Assembly (NCBI GenBank): GCA_011056645.1
Contig: DSEL01000152.1
Location: 1-36,485 of the forward strand
Source: Candidatus Atribacteria bacterium
GTDB lineage: Bacteria > Atribacterota > Phoenicimicrobiia > Phoenicimicrobiales > Phoenicimicrobiaceae
Reading direction: 5' to 3'
DNA length: 36,485 nt
Positions 8,132-17,146 of the stretch are shown piece after piece; the stretch's first letter is position 1, and every line of letters starts with the position of its first letter. The notes beneath the pieces are model-generated. The model saw only the letters and a program-made list of their open reading frames with translations, was not told the DNA's origin and searched no databases. The position numbers and the translations under genes are program-made.

Positions 8132-9319
8132 GTGAAAACCAAAGAATTGATAAAAAACGAAAAAAAATATTTAATGCAGACTTATAGCAGGCCAGATATG
8201 ATATTAGACAAAGGTGAAGGGATGAAAGTATGGGATCTGGAAGGAAAACAATACTACGATTTTATTGGTGGTATAGCAGTGAATGCCCTGGGATACAGTC
8301 ACCCAAAATTAGTTCAGGCTATGAAGAACCAGGCAGAAAAATTAATTCATTGTTCCAACCTTTATTATAGCGAACCACAGATAATTTTAGCTCAGATGTT
8401 GATAGAGCTTTCTTGTGGGGATAAAGTATTTTTTGCTAATAGTGGAGCAGAGGTAAATGAAGGTGCCATCAAATTAGCCGTAAAATATTTTAAAACCCAA
8501 AATAAAGATAAACATAAAATAATTTATATGAAAAATTCTTTTCACGGTAGAACTATTGCTACCTTGGCTGCTACCGGTCAACACAAATATCAGAAAGATT
8601 ATCTTCCTCTTTTGCCTAAATTTAAGGAGGCGATATTTAATGACCTTGAATCAGTAAAGGCAGCAGTTGATAAAGAAATAGCAGCAGTACTGGTTGAGCC
8701 TATTCAAGGAGAAGGTGGTGTAAAAATTGCCACTCAGGAATTTATAAAGGGGTTAAGAGAATTATGTAATAAAGAAGGAATATTGCTTATTTTTGATGAG
8801 ATTCAGTGCGGTTTGGGTCGAACCGGAAAGATGTTTACCTACGAATATTATAGCGTAGAGCCGGATATTTTAACTATTGCTAAATCTTTGGGAGGGGGGA
8901 TACCCATCGGAGCATTTATTGCCAAAGATAAAATAGCTTCTTCTTTTAAACCCGGTGATCACGGAACTACTTTTGGTGGTAACCCGGTGGCTTGTGCAAT
9001 GGCGATAGCTTTTATAAAAGTTTTAGAAGAGAAGGATTTAATTGGGAAGTGTCAGAAAAAGGGAGAATATTTTAAAGACAAATTAAAGGGTCTCAAAGAA
9101 AAATATCCCGAGAAGATAGAAGAAGTAAGGGGTTTAGGCCTGATGGTGGGGATGGAATTAAAAGAAGAAGGTCAGGAGATAGTAAAAAAATGCGCAGAAG
9201 AAGGAGTATTGATCAATTGTGCTGCTAAAAAAGTTTTACGTTTTTTACCGCCCTTAATTGTGAAAGAAAAAGAGATAGATTATTTAATAGAAATTTTAGA
9301 TAAAGTACTTCAAAGGTAA
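8132..9319 (+). CDS. argD: Acetylornithine aminotransferase
   Basis: PLP enzyme of class III that makes N-acetylornithine from the semialdehyde with glutamate. It shows NSGAEVNEGAIKLA, SFHGRT, the cofactor-contact FDEIQCGLGRTG, and the PLP lysine in TIAKSLGGGIPIGA near residue 251, then HGTTFGGNPVACA. The length of 395 residues is normal. The start is GTG 8132 behind a GGGGGGCGAAAGG stretch. The last codons and stop lie in the left arm of a long perfect palindrome that continues into the intergenic gap. Some relatives also act on succinyl-diaminopimelate, but the DapL route here makes that role unnecessary. Confidence 0.95.
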   Translation: MKTKELIKNEKKYLMQTYSRPDMILDKGEGMKVWDLEGKQYYDFIGGIAVNALGYSHPKLVQAMKNQAEKLIHCSNLYYSEPQIILAQMLIELSCGDKVFFANSGAEVNEGAIKLAVKYFKTQNKDKHKIIYMKNSFHGRTIATLAATGQHKYQKDYLPLLPKFKEAIFNDLESVKAAVDKEIAAVLVEPIQGEGGVKIATQEFIKGLRELCNKEGILLIFDEIQCGLGRTGKMFTYEYYSVEPDILTIAKSLGGGIPIGAFIAKDKIASSFKPGDHGTTFGGNPVACAMAIAFIKVLEEKDLIGKCQKKGEYFKDKLKGLKEKYPEKIEEVRGLGLMVGMELKEEGQEIVKKCAEEGVLINCAAKKVLRFLPPLIVKEKEIDYLIEILDKVLQR

Positions 9320-9353
9320 ACTTTCGTGCCAGGCACGAAAGTTTACCTTTTTT
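9312..9353 (+). terminator. Long palindrome at the argD 3' end, terminator-like
   Basis: A perfect 19-bp inverted repeat (9312-9330 with 9332-9350) is centred on A 9331, with the core CGTGCCAGGCACG. It ends in a run of Ts to 9352. The left arm contains the argD stop. It would form a very strong hairpin, but argG and argH follow on the same strand, so it may reduce readthrough, protect RNA 3' ends, or be a repeat element. Confidence 0.7.
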
Positions 9354-9389
9354 ATAAAAATATAATAAAATAAGAAGGAGTATGAGAAA

Positions 9390-10604
9390 ATGAAAAAAAT
9401 GAAAAAAGTAGTTTTAGCTTATTCAGGAGGATTGGATACTTCTGTAGCCATTAAATGGCTAAAAGAGAATTATTGCGAGGAAGTCATTGCGGTGGCAGTT
9501 GACGTAGGACAAAATAGTGATTTAGAATATGTAAAAGAAAAAGCACTTAAAGTCGGAGCGAGTAAATCTTATGTCATTGATGCTAAAGAAGAATTTGCTA
9601 AGGAATATGTTCTGTTAGGGTTACAAGCAGGTGCTATTTATGAGTCTAATTACCCTTTGGCTACAGCTTATTCTCGACCATTAATATCTAAAATTATGGT
9701 TGAGATTGCTGAAAAGGAACAAGCGGAAGCGATTGTCCATGGCTGTACCGGTAAAGGTAATGACCAGGTGAGATTTGAGGTTTCTATCGCGGCCTTAAAT
9801 CCAAATTTGAAGGTTATTGCTCCAGCAAGAGAATGGGGATTTACCCGGGAAGAAGAAATTGAATATGCCAAAAAATTTAATATTCCTGTTCCTGTTGATG
9901 TAGAAAATCCCTACAGTGTGGATCAGAATCTATGGGGAAGGTCTATAGAATGTGGTGTATTAGAAGATCCTTGGATAGAGCCACCGAAAAAAGGAGTTTA
10001 CGAATGGACGGTAAGTCCGGAGAAGGCTCCTGACCAACCAACTTATCTGGAGATTTATTTTGAAAAGGGAGTGCCGCAGAGTATAAATGGAGAGAAGATG
10101 TCTCTGACGAATTTAATTTTATATTTGAATAAAATCGGAGGAGAGAATGGAGTGGGGCGAGTGGATATGGTAGAAAATAGATTGGTAGGGATTAAATCTC
10201 GAGAAATATATGAATGTCCTGGTGCTGCTATTCTGTTAATGGCTTATCAATCTTTGGAAGGGCTGGTTTATCCTCGAGAATTGTCTCATTTCAAACAGAT
10301 TATTTCTCAAAAATATTCTGAATTAACTTATTATGGTCTATGGTTTTCTGCCTTAAAAGAGGCTTTGGATGGTTTTATCGGGGTCATTAAAGATAAAGTA
10401 ACCGGGATTATAAAAGTTAGATTATTTAAAGCTAATTGTGTAGTCGTTGGGCGAAAATCTAAAAATTCTCTCTATGATTTTAATTTGGCTACTTATGACC
10501 AGGGAGATACCTTTAATCAGGATTTTGCCAAAGGATTTATAGAACTTTGGGGTTTGCCCACGAAAGTATATTCTTCGGTGAGCAGGAAAGACAGTGATAA
10601 GTAA
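9390..10604 (+). CDS. argG: Argininosuccinate synthase
   Basis: ATP-dependent joining of citrulline and aspartate. The N-terminal PP-loop [11 protein letters not shown] is at residues 10-20; [31 protein letters not shown] and NGEKMSL follow, all standard. The length of 404 residues is normal. ATG 9390 follows an AAGAAGGAG site; ATG 9399 is an in-frame alternative. It sits in the arg operon after the palindrome that ends argD. The citrulline supplier argF is not in the window. Confidence 0.97.
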   Translation: MKKMKKVVLAYSGGLDTSVAIKWLKENYCEEVIAVAVDVGQNSDLEYVKEKALKVGASKSYVIDAKEEFAKEYVLLGLQAGAIYESNYPLATAYSRPLISKIMVEIAEKEQAEAIVHGCTGKGNDQVRFEVSIAALNPNLKVIAPAREWGFTREEEIEYAKKFNIPVPVDVENPYSVDQNLWGRSIECGVLEDPWIEPPKKGVYEWTVSPEKAPDQPTYLEIYFEKGVPQSINGEKMSLTNLILYLNKIGGENGVGRVDMVENRLVGIKSREIYECPGAAILLMAYQSLEGLVYPRELSHFKQIISQKYSELTYYGLWFSALKEALDGFIGVIKDKVTGIIKVRLFKANCVVVGRKSKNSLYDFNLATYDQGDTFNQDFAKGFIELWGLPTKVYSSVSRKDSDK

Positions 10605-10711
10605 CAAGTAATGAGTAATGAGCTTGAGGTTGCAGGTTTCGAGTTATAGGTTTTTTGTTTGTCATTATTTCCTCCCCCCTTGGAGGGAGGATTAAGGTAG
10701 AGGTGAAGATA

Positions 10712-12091
10712 ATGGAAAAGTTATGGGGAGGAAGGTTTACTAAGAAAATAAATAAGGAGATGGAGGAATTTGTTTCCTCCCTCTCCTTTGATAAAAAATT
10801 AGCAAAATACGATCTCTTGGGAAGCATTGTCCATGCTCAAATGTTAGGGAAATGTAATATTATTACAAATGAGGAAAGCAATAAAATTGTTGAGGGGTTA
10901 AAACAAATCCTCAAAGAAGTACAGGAAAGTAAGATAAAAATTGACATAAGCGAAGCAGAAGATATTCATTCCTGGGTAGAGAATAAGTTAAAGGAAAAGA
11001 TAGGGATTCTTGCCGGGAAATTACATATTGCCCGAAGCAGAAATGATCAGATATCCCTTGATGAAAGGATGTATCTAAAAGAAGAAGTTGAAATCATTCA
11101 GGATTTGTTGAAAGATTTGCAGAAATCACTTTTATCTTCTGCTCAGAAAAATTTAGGAATAATGATGTCCGGATATACCCATCTTCAACATGCTCAACCC
11201 ATTCTTTTTTCTCATCATCTTCTTGCTTATTTTTATATGTTGGAAAGGGATAAGGGAAGGATGCAAAATTTATATAAGAGAATTGATATTTTACCCTTAG
11301 GTTCTGCTGCATTGGCGGGTACTTCTTTCCCTATCGATAGAGAATTTACAGCTTCACAACTTGGTTTTAGTGGAATATCAGAGAATAGTCTTGATGCAGT
11401 AAGCGATAGAGATTTTATTTTAGAATTTTTATCAGCTTCAACTATATCAATGATGCATTTGAGTCGTTTAAGTGAAGAGATCATCCTTTGGTCCTCGAAA
11501 GAATTTGATTTTATCGAATTAGATGATTCTTTCTGTACCGGAAGCAGTATTATGCCGCAAAAGAAAAATCCTGATGCGGCGGAATTAATTAGAGGGAAAA
11601 CCGGGAGAATTTACGGCAATTTGGTAAATATTTTAACTATGATGAAAGCCTTACCCTTGACCTACAATCATGATATGCAAGAAGACAAAGAACCTCTGTT
11701 TGATACCGTATTTACTTTAAAAACTTCTTTACTCTTAATGAGTAAGATGATAGAGACTATGCAGATTAATAAAGAAAAGATGGAAACAAGCACCAAGGGT
11801 GATTTTTCTACTGCCACCGAATTGGCGGATTACTTAGTAAAAAAGGGCTTATCTTTTAGAGAAGCTCATAAATTAGTCGGGAGTATAGTTATTTATTGTT
11901 TAGAAAATAAAAAGATATTGGAAGATTTAACTCTTCCCGAATTGCAATCATTCCATAAAAGTTTTGATAAAAATACTATAGAAATCTTAACACCGCAGTC
12001 AGCTATTGATGTTAAAGATTCTTACGGAGGGACTTCTTTAAAAAGAGTAAGAGAGTCTATTCAAAAGGCTAAAAGGACATTGGAAGAATAA
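10712..12091 (+). CDS. argH: Argininosuccinate lyase
   Basis: Splits argininosuccinate into arginine and fumarate. The superfamily signature GSSIMPQKKNPDAAEL is at about residues 277-292. HIARSRNDQ, GYTHLQHAQPI and SSLSFDKKLAKYD also fit. It is 459 residues from ATG 10712, which has GAGGTGA just upstream and gives the family N-terminus MEKLWGGRF. A longer frame back to 10655 has no such support. It is the last gene of the arg operon. Confidence 0.97.
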   Translation: MEKLWGGRFTKKINKEMEEFVSSLSFDKKLAKYDLLGSIVHAQMLGKCNIITNEESNKIVEGLKQILKEVQESKIKIDISEAEDIHSWVENKLKEKIGILAGKLHIARSRNDQISLDERMYLKEEVEIIQDLLKDLQKSLLSSAQKNLGIMMSGYTHLQHAQPILFSHHLLAYFYMLERDKGRMQNLYKRIDILPLGSAALAGTSFPIDREFTASQLGFSGISENSLDAVSDRDFILEFLSASTISMMHLSRLSEEIILWSSKEFDFIELDDSFCTGSSIMPQKKNPDAAELIRGKTGRIYGNLVNILTMMKALPLTYNHDMQEDKEPLFDTVFTLKTSLLLMSKMIETMQINKEKMETSTKGDFSTATELADYLVKKGLSFREAHKLVGSIVIYCLENKKILEDLTLPELQSFHKSFDKNTIEILTPQSAIDVKDSYGGTSLKRVRESIQKAKRTLEE

Positions 12092-12402
12092 TAATCAATG
12101 ATTACTTGATAAAACATTGTTATTCCATTTTTATTATTTTGAAGGAATAGTATTTTTTATTCCCTAGCTTTGTTATCCCCTTGAAAAAGTAATTTCAGCA
12201 AATTTTCCATTTTTCTCTTATCAGTAAGAGCAAGAAAAACAAGGCTTACAGAAGATTTCAAAAATAATTTAAAAAATTTTCCAAAAAAAGAAGGATTTTT
12301 AAAATATATGTAGAATAGTATAAAGTATAATGTATACAATTTCCAAAAATAAATCTAAATTCCTAAGATATTAGATAGGTTAAATTTTAGGAAAGGAAAA
12401 CA
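12092..12402 (+). other. Intergenic region between argH and the GntR gene
   Basis: AT-rich 311-base spacer. TATTCC at 12121-12126 can pair with GGAATA at 12144-12149 over a 17-base loop, followed by Ts at 12153-12158; this is a weak possible terminator for the arg operon. The right half contains the candidate promoter and operator of the next gene. A 60-residue minus-strand frame at 12157-12339 is low-complexity and not considered a gene. Confidence 0.5.
12326..12340 (+). promoter_or_regulatory. Candidate -10 box overlapped by a GntR-type operator
   Basis: A perfect TATAAT at 12326-12331 runs into the palindrome TGTATACA (12331-12338; AATGTATACAAT at 12329-12340). Operators of FCD-type GntR proteins often contain a TGTATACA-like core. 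No good -35 was seen at the usual distance. Autoregulation by the downstream GntR protein is inferred. Confidence 0.45.
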
Positions 12403-13089
12403 TTGAAAATGGAAAATATTTTGAAAATAGAAGGATATGAACTATTGAGTCAAAAAGTTTATCAGGTATTAAAGACAGAGATTATTAAAGGATCATTAAA
12501 GCCGGGAACTAAATTGTTAGAAAATAAAATGGCAGAACAATTAGGTGTGAGTCGGACTCCATTAAGGGAAGCCTTAAAGGAATTGGCTGCGGAAGGATTT
12601 GTTAAGATGACTCCCAATCAGGGAATGATGGTAAGTAGGTTTTCCATTAAAGATATTCAAGAAGTCCTGCAAATTCGTAGCATTTTGGAAGGTTTAGCAG
12701 CTCGTTTGGCAGCTGAACTAATTAAAAAAGAAGAAATTAAAGAATTAGAAAAATATCTTAAAAAGATGGAATTCTATACCAACAAAGACGATGTTTTATC
12801 GTTTAGTGAAATGGATGCGGAGTTTCATGAATTAATCTTAGATATCTGTAGGAATAATCGATTAATTCGACTTCGAAAAAATATTAGTGACCATACCCAT
12901 AGGTATCGAATCAGGTCTCTAGGCATCCCAGAAAGACTGAAATATTCTCTAAAAGAACATCAAGAAATTATAGAAGCCTTAAAGAGAAAAAATCCCAAGC
13001 AAGCAGACAGATTAAGTCAGAAACATATTAAAAATGTGTTAGAAAATCTTTTAGCCCATCATGAGGATAAAGAAGGGAAAAAATTATAG
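12403..13089 (+). CDS. GntR family transcriptional regulator, FCD (FadR-type) subfamily
   Basis: DNA-binding regulator of 228 residues. The winged helix covers roughly residues 12-80 (KTEIIKGSLKPGTKLLENKMAEQLGVSRTPLREALKELAAEGFV), the standard GntR signature. Residues 85-220 form an all-helical FCD ligand domain with MDAEFHELI and a later ...EHQEIIEALK, supplying the Asp/His residues that bind a metal and a carboxylate ligand in this family. Start TTG 12403 is 5 bases after AAAGGA; ATG 12409 is also possible. It lies 2 bases before the fumarase alpha gene, so it most likely controls that cassette in response to an organic acid. The ligand is unknown. Confidence 0.93.
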   Translation: MKMENILKIEGYELLSQKVYQVLKTEIIKGSLKPGTKLLENKMAEQLGVSRTPLREALKELAAEGFVKMTPNQGMMVSRFSIKDIQEVLQIRSILEGLAARLAAELIKKEEIKELEKYLKKMEFYTNKDDVLSFSEMDAEFHELILDICRNNRLIRLRKNISDHTHRYRIRSLGIPERLKYSLKEHQEIIEALKRKNPKQADRLSQKHIKNVLENLLAHHEDKEGKKL

Positions 13090-13091
13090 AG

Positions 13092-13937
13092 ATGCGCAAA
13101 ATTAAAGCCAATCAGATCAAAGATAAAGTAAAAGAACTATTCCTCAAAGCTAATTTTTATATAAATACTGACCTTACTCAACGTTTGAAGAAAGCCTTAG
13201 AAGATGAAACTTCCCCTATAGGGAAATATGTCCTAAAGATGATTATTGAAAATAATAAGATCGCCTCAACAGAAGAGGTGCCTATTTGTCAAGATACTGG
13301 ACTGGCGGTAGTATTTGTAGAAGTAGGTCAGGAAGTTTATCTAAGTGATGGTAATTTTGTCGAAGCTATCAATCAGGGAGTTAGAGAAGCCTATCAGGAA
13401 GGATACCTCAGAAAATCAGTGGTGAATGACCCGGTATATGAAAGAAAGAATACCACATCTAATACCCCGGCGATTATCTATACCGATATTGTACCAGGAG
13501 ATAAAATAAAATTTTTAGTAATGCCTAAAGGATTCGGCAGTGAGAATATGAGTGCTCTATCCATGTTAAAACCAGCTGATAGACCAGAAGGAATCATTGA
13601 TTTTGTAGTAGAAACAGTAAAGAAGGCCGGTCCCAACCCTTGTCCTCCAACTATAATCGGAGTAGGGATAGGTGGAACTGCCGATCAAGCCATGGTCATC
13701 GCCAAAAAAGCCATTGCCCGTAAGATAGGTGAGCACAACAAAAACGAAAAATATGCAGTTATGGAAAAAGAGGTTTTGGAGAAGATAAATAACTTGGGAG
13801 TTGGCCCGGCAGGACTGGGAGGAAAAACTACGAGCTTAGCAATAAACATTGACTACCTTCCCACCCATATAGCCGGTATGCCGGTAGCAATAAATATCTG
13901 TTGTCATGCCGCCCGACATGCCAAAGGAATATTATAA
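13092..13937 (+). CDS. Fumarase/tartrate dehydratase class I, alpha subunit
   Basis: Iron-sulfur hydro-lyase subunit of 281 residues. Three cysteine positions fit the 4Fe-4S ligands: CQDTG (Cys 66), GPNPCPPT (Cys 184) and ICCHAARH (Cys 270/271). GSENMSALSMLKPADRPEGI and GVGIGGTADQAM are family signatures. The two-subunit arrangement with the next gene is the anaerobe and thermophile form of class I fumarase; L-tartrate dehydratase (TtdA) and mesaconate hydratase belong to the same family and cannot be excluded. A fumarate/L-malate role is supported by the malic enzyme two genes downstream. Confidence 0.92.
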   Translation: MRKIKANQIKDKVKELFLKANFYINTDLTQRLKKALEDETSPIGKYVLKMIIENNKIASTEEVPICQDTGLAVVFVEVGQEVYLSDGNFVEAINQGVREAYQEGYLRKSVVNDPVYERKNTTSNTPAIIYTDIVPGDKIKFLVMPKGFGSENMSALSMLKPADRPEGIIDFVVETVKKAGPNPCPPTIIGVGIGGTADQAMVIAKKAIARKIGEHNKNEKYAVMEKEVLEKINNLGVGPAGLGGKTTSLAINIDYLPTHIAGMPVAINICCHAARHAKGIL

Positions 13938-13957
13938 AAAAATGGAAAGAATTTTTC

Positions 13958-14515
13958 ATGAAAAATATTATTAAAATAACTACACCTTTGAATATAGCAG
14001 AAATTGTTAATTTAAAAGCCGGGGATTTTGTAACTATTACTGGAAATATTTATGCTGCCAGAGATGCTGTCCACAAAAGGTTTTTTGGGTTAATTGAAAA
14101 AGGGGAAAACCTTCCCATAGATCTAAAAGGACAAATTATTTTTTATGCCGGTCCAACTCCTGCTAAACCAGGGAATTCTTGCGGCTCTGTCGGTCCTACT
14201 ACCAGCTATAGAATGGATCCCTACACTCCGGAATTATTGGATAGAGGCCTGAAAGGGATGATCGGTAAAGGACTCCGTTCCCAGGAGGTCATTGAAAGCA
14301 TGAAGAAGAACCAAGCAGTCTATTTTGCAGCTGTAGGGGGAGCAGCTGCTCTCATTGCTAAAAGTATAAAAAAATCTGAAATCATAGCTTATGAAGATTT
14401 AGGAGCAGAAGCGGTCTTTAGATTTTATGTTAAAGATTTTCCTGCGATAGTAGTGATAGATTCTGTAGGTAATAATCTCTATGAAACCGAACCACCAAAA
14501 TATGTAAAACAATAA
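13958..14515 (+). CDS. Fumarase/tartrate dehydratase class I, beta subunit
   Basis: The 185-residue partner of the alpha subunit. It has ITTPLNIAEIVNLKAGDFVTITGNIYAARDAVHKR at the N-terminus, GPTPAKPGNSCGSVGPTTSYRMD in the middle, KGMIGKG and FAAVGGAAALIAKSI further on, and the closing EPPKYVK. These are the standard beta-chain motifs. ATG 13958 is chosen because the upstream in-frame residues overlap the alpha gene and do not match the family. The gap to alpha is 20 bases. Substrate uncertainty is the same as for alpha. Confidence 0.92.
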   Translation: MKNIIKITTPLNIAEIVNLKAGDFVTITGNIYAARDAVHKRFFGLIEKGENLPIDLKGQIIFYAGPTPAKPGNSCGSVGPTTSYRMDPYTPELLDRGLKGMIGKGLRSQEVIESMKKNQAVYFAAVGGAAALIAKSIKKSEIIAYEDLGAEAVFRFYVKDFPAIVVIDSVGNNLYETEPPKYVKQ

Positions 14516-14539
14516 ATGAAAAGGAGTTTAATAATAAGA

Positions 14540-15715
14540 ATGAACATTTATGAAGAGGCCTTAAAACTACATGAAGAGAACAGAGGAAAGATTGAAGTCA
14601 TTAGTAAAATTAAAGTAAAAAATATGCACGACCTGGCAGTAGTTTATACTCCCGGTGTGGCTGAGCCCTGTAGAAAAATTCACGAAAAAACTTCGGAGGT
14701 TTATCGCTATACCTCAAAGGGCAATATGGTCGCTGTGATCAGTGACGGAACTGCTGTCTTAGGTTTAGGCGATATTGGCCCGGAGGCTGCCCTACCGGTC
14801 ATGGAAGGCAAAGCTGTCCTCTTCAAACACTTTGCTGGTGTTGATGCCTTTCCTATCTGTCTTGATACCAAAGATCCGGATAAGATAGTAGAGGCCGTTA
14901 CTCTAATTGCCCCTTCCTTTGGTGGAATCAATTTAGAGGATATCTCTGCCCCTCGTTGTTTTGAAATAGAAGAGAGATTAAAAAAAATACTAAATATTCC
15001 GGTCTTTCATGATGATCAGCACGGCACGGCCATCGTGGTGTTATCCGGTTTAATAAATGCATTAAAGGTAGTAGGAAAGGATTTAGACCAGATAAAAGTA
15101 GTCGTCAACGGAGCCGGAGCATCAGCCATAGCCGTCTTAAAATTCCTGATGTCTGCCGGAGTCAAACATGCCATTCTTTGTGATTCTAAAGGTACTATCT
15201 ATAAAGGTAGAAAAGAGAATATGAATCCGGTCAAAGAAGCCATGTCGAAAGTCACCAACCATGAAAAGATCAAAGGAACTCTATCCGATGCGATAAAAGG
15301 AGCTGATGTCTTCTTAGGTCTTTCTACAGCCGGTGTCTTAAAACCGGAGATGGTCAAATCTATGGCCTCTGATGCTATCGTCTTTGCCATGGCCAATCCG
15401 ACTCCCGAGATCATGCCCGATCTCGCTAAGGCTGCCGGAGCACGTATTGTCTGTACCGGACGTTCTGATTTTCCTAATCAGGTAAACAATTGCCTTGGTT
15501 TCCCGGCTATCTTCAAAGGAGCACTAAAGGTCAGAGCCAGCCAGATCAACGAGAAGATGAAACTAGCCGCTGCCTATGCCCTGGCCTCCCTCATCTCAGA
15601 GGATGAATTAAGTGAGGATAATGTCATTGCTGATGCCTTCGATCCCCGGGTAGTAGAGAGGGAATCAGAAGCAGTAGCACAGGCTGCCATAGAGAGTGGA
15701 GTGGCAAGAATCTAA
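14540..15715 (+). CDS. NAD(P)-dependent malic enzyme (oxaloacetate-decarboxylating)
   Basis: Oxidative decarboxylation of L-malate to pyruvate. The short bacterial form of about 391 residues shows VVYTPGVAEPC, GDIGPEAALPVMEGKA, the metal/substrate site FHDDQHGTAIV, the Rossmann loop NGAGASAIA, and ANPTPEIMPD. AAGGAG at 14521-14526 is 13 bases before ATG 14540; an upstream ATG at 14516 overlaps that site. Near-cognate ATA codons at 14531 and 14534 sit at a better distance. It follows the fumarase pair directly, so fumarate, malate and pyruvate would be connected in one transcript. The cofactor (NAD or NADP) was not assigned. Confidence 0.94.
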   Translation: MNIYEEALKLHEENRGKIEVISKIKVKNMHDLAVVYTPGVAEPCRKIHEKTSEVYRYTSKGNMVAVISDGTAVLGLGDIGPEAALPVMEGKAVLFKHFAGVDAFPICLDTKDPDKIVEAVTLIAPSFGGINLEDISAPRCFEIEERLKKILNIPVFHDDQHGTAIVVLSGLINALKVVGKDLDQIKVVVNGAGASAIAVLKFLMSAGVKHAILCDSKGTIYKGRKENMNPVKEAMSKVTNHEKIKGTLSDAIKGADVFLGLSTAGVLKPEMVKSMASDAIVFAMANPTPEIMPDLAKAAGARIVCTGRSDFPNQVNNCLGFPAIFKGALKVRASQINEKMKLAAAYALASLISEDELSEDNVIADAFDPRVVERESEAVAQAAIESGVARI

Positions 15716-15808
15716 AAAGAAAATACTTTTTGTAGTTGGAGTAATGCAAAAATACGATTATAGAAAATATGATATAGAATTAGCCATCATTTCAATGGAG
15801 GCAAAGAG

Positions 15809-17062
15809 ATGAAGCTACAATATGGCAAAGAGGAAATTCAATTACCAATACAAGATAAGCATGTTATCCAAATACTCAATCCAAAGAAACAAAAGGTTTT
15901 ATTATATCCGGAAAATAGATTAAAAGAACTTTTCAAAAATCCGATAAACAGTTCTTCTTTAAAAGATCTGGTGAACCAGAAAAAAGCCAGGAAGGTTTTG
16001 ATCATAGTAAACGATATTACCAGACCTACACCTTATGAAGTCATTTTACCTCCTTTATTGGATGAATTGCATCAAATAGGAATAAAAAAAGAAAATATAG
16101 TTTTTATGATAGCTACCGGAATACATCGCAGTAACTCTCCGGAAGAAATAAAAAAAATATTCGGGGAAAATATTTTTTCTACTTATAATTTCATTAATCA
16201 TGACTGTGATGATCCACACTTAAAAGAGTTGGGTAATTTGAAAAGCGGCAATAAATTATGGGTTAACCAGATTATCTTGGATAGTGATTTAATTATTACC
16301 ACCGGGGTAATAGTACCTCATTATTTTGCCGGTTTTTCCGGAGGAAGAAAATCCATTCTTCCCGGTATTTGTGGAAGAAAGACTATTGAAGGCAATCATG
16401 CCAACATGGTCCACCCCCATGCCCTGGCTGGAAACCTGAAAGGTAATCCGGTACATGAAGAGATGCAGGAAGCAGCAGAGAAAGTAGGTGTAGATTTTAA
16501 CATTAATGTGGTAACTAATGAGAAACACAAAATAGTAGAAATTGTTGCAGGAGAATTATTGACTTCATGGCAGCAGGGAGTAGAGAAATGCAGACAAACC
16601 TATATCTGTCCTATTGAAAAAAAAGCAGACGTCGTCATTGCTAGTGCGGGGGGTTACCCTAAAGATATTAATGTTTATCAAGCTCAGAAAGCCTTAGATA
16701 ATGCTTATCAGGCAGTAAAACTCGGAGGTACCATTATATTACTTGCTGAGTGTTCCGAGGGATACGGAGAAGATACTTTTAAAAGGTGGATAGAAGAAGC
16801 CAATTCTATAGATGATATTTTTCATCGGTTAAATAAAAAATTTGTCTTAGGCGGCCATAAAGCTTTTGGAATTGCCAGAGTGGTAAAAGAAGTAGAAGTA
16901 ATTTTAATTTCTTCCCTGCCTCCGGAAAAAGTCCGTAAATTATTTTTTATTCCCATGGAGAATATTACCCAAGCTTTAAATTATGTCAAAGAGAAGTACG
17001 GTGAAGATTTTCAGGCTTACATTCTCCCCTCGGGAAATACCGTTGTACCTCAAATAACTTAA
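15809..17062 (+). CDS. LarA-family nickel-pincer 2-hydroxyacid racemase
   Basis: Member of the lactate racemase (LarA, formerly DUF2088) family, which inverts 2-hydroxy acids using the nickel-pincer nucleotide. Residues matching the LarA active site are all present: NDITRP (Asp 69, Arg 72), ATGIHRS (His 106), PHYFAGFSGGRKSILPG (His 171, Lys 181, the cofactor-attachment position), GNHANMVHP (His 197) and GGYPKD (Lys 285). At 417 residues the length is normal. ATG 15809 follows an ATGGAGGCAAAG sequence. No cofactor genes (larB, larC, larE) are in the window. The family also includes malate and other racemases; the neighbours here argue for malate or a methylated malate over lactate, but this is inference. 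Confidence 0.9.
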   Translation: MKLQYGKEEIQLPIQDKHVIQILNPKKQKVLLYPENRLKELFKNPINSSSLKDLVNQKKARKVLIIVNDITRPTPYEVILPPLLDELHQIGIKKENIVFMIATGIHRSNSPEEIKKIFGENIFSTYNFINHDCDDPHLKELGNLKSGNKLWVNQIILDSDLIITTGVIVPHYFAGFSGGRKSILPGICGRKTIEGNHANMVHPHALAGNLKGNPVHEEMQEAAEKVGVDFNINVVTNEKHKIVEIVAGELLTSWQQGVEKCRQTYICPIEKKADVVIASAGGYPKDINVYQAQKALDNAYQAVKLGGTIILLAECSEGYGEDTFKRWIEEANSIDDIFHRLNKKFVLGGHKAFGIARVVKEVEVILISSLPPEKVRKLFFIPMENITQALNYVKEKYGEDFQAYILPSGNTVVPQIT

Positions 17063-17146
17063 AAATTACTAGCAATTAGATAGGGTAAATTCATCTTGAA
17101 TTATTTTAAATATACTTTGAAAGAAAGTTGAGATTTATATTTTAAA

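Noticed and set aside
12157-12339. 60-residue minus-strand ORF
   Set aside because: Low-complexity Phe/Leu/Lys sequence from AT-rich DNA, with no ribosome site and overlapping the candidate GntR promoter.
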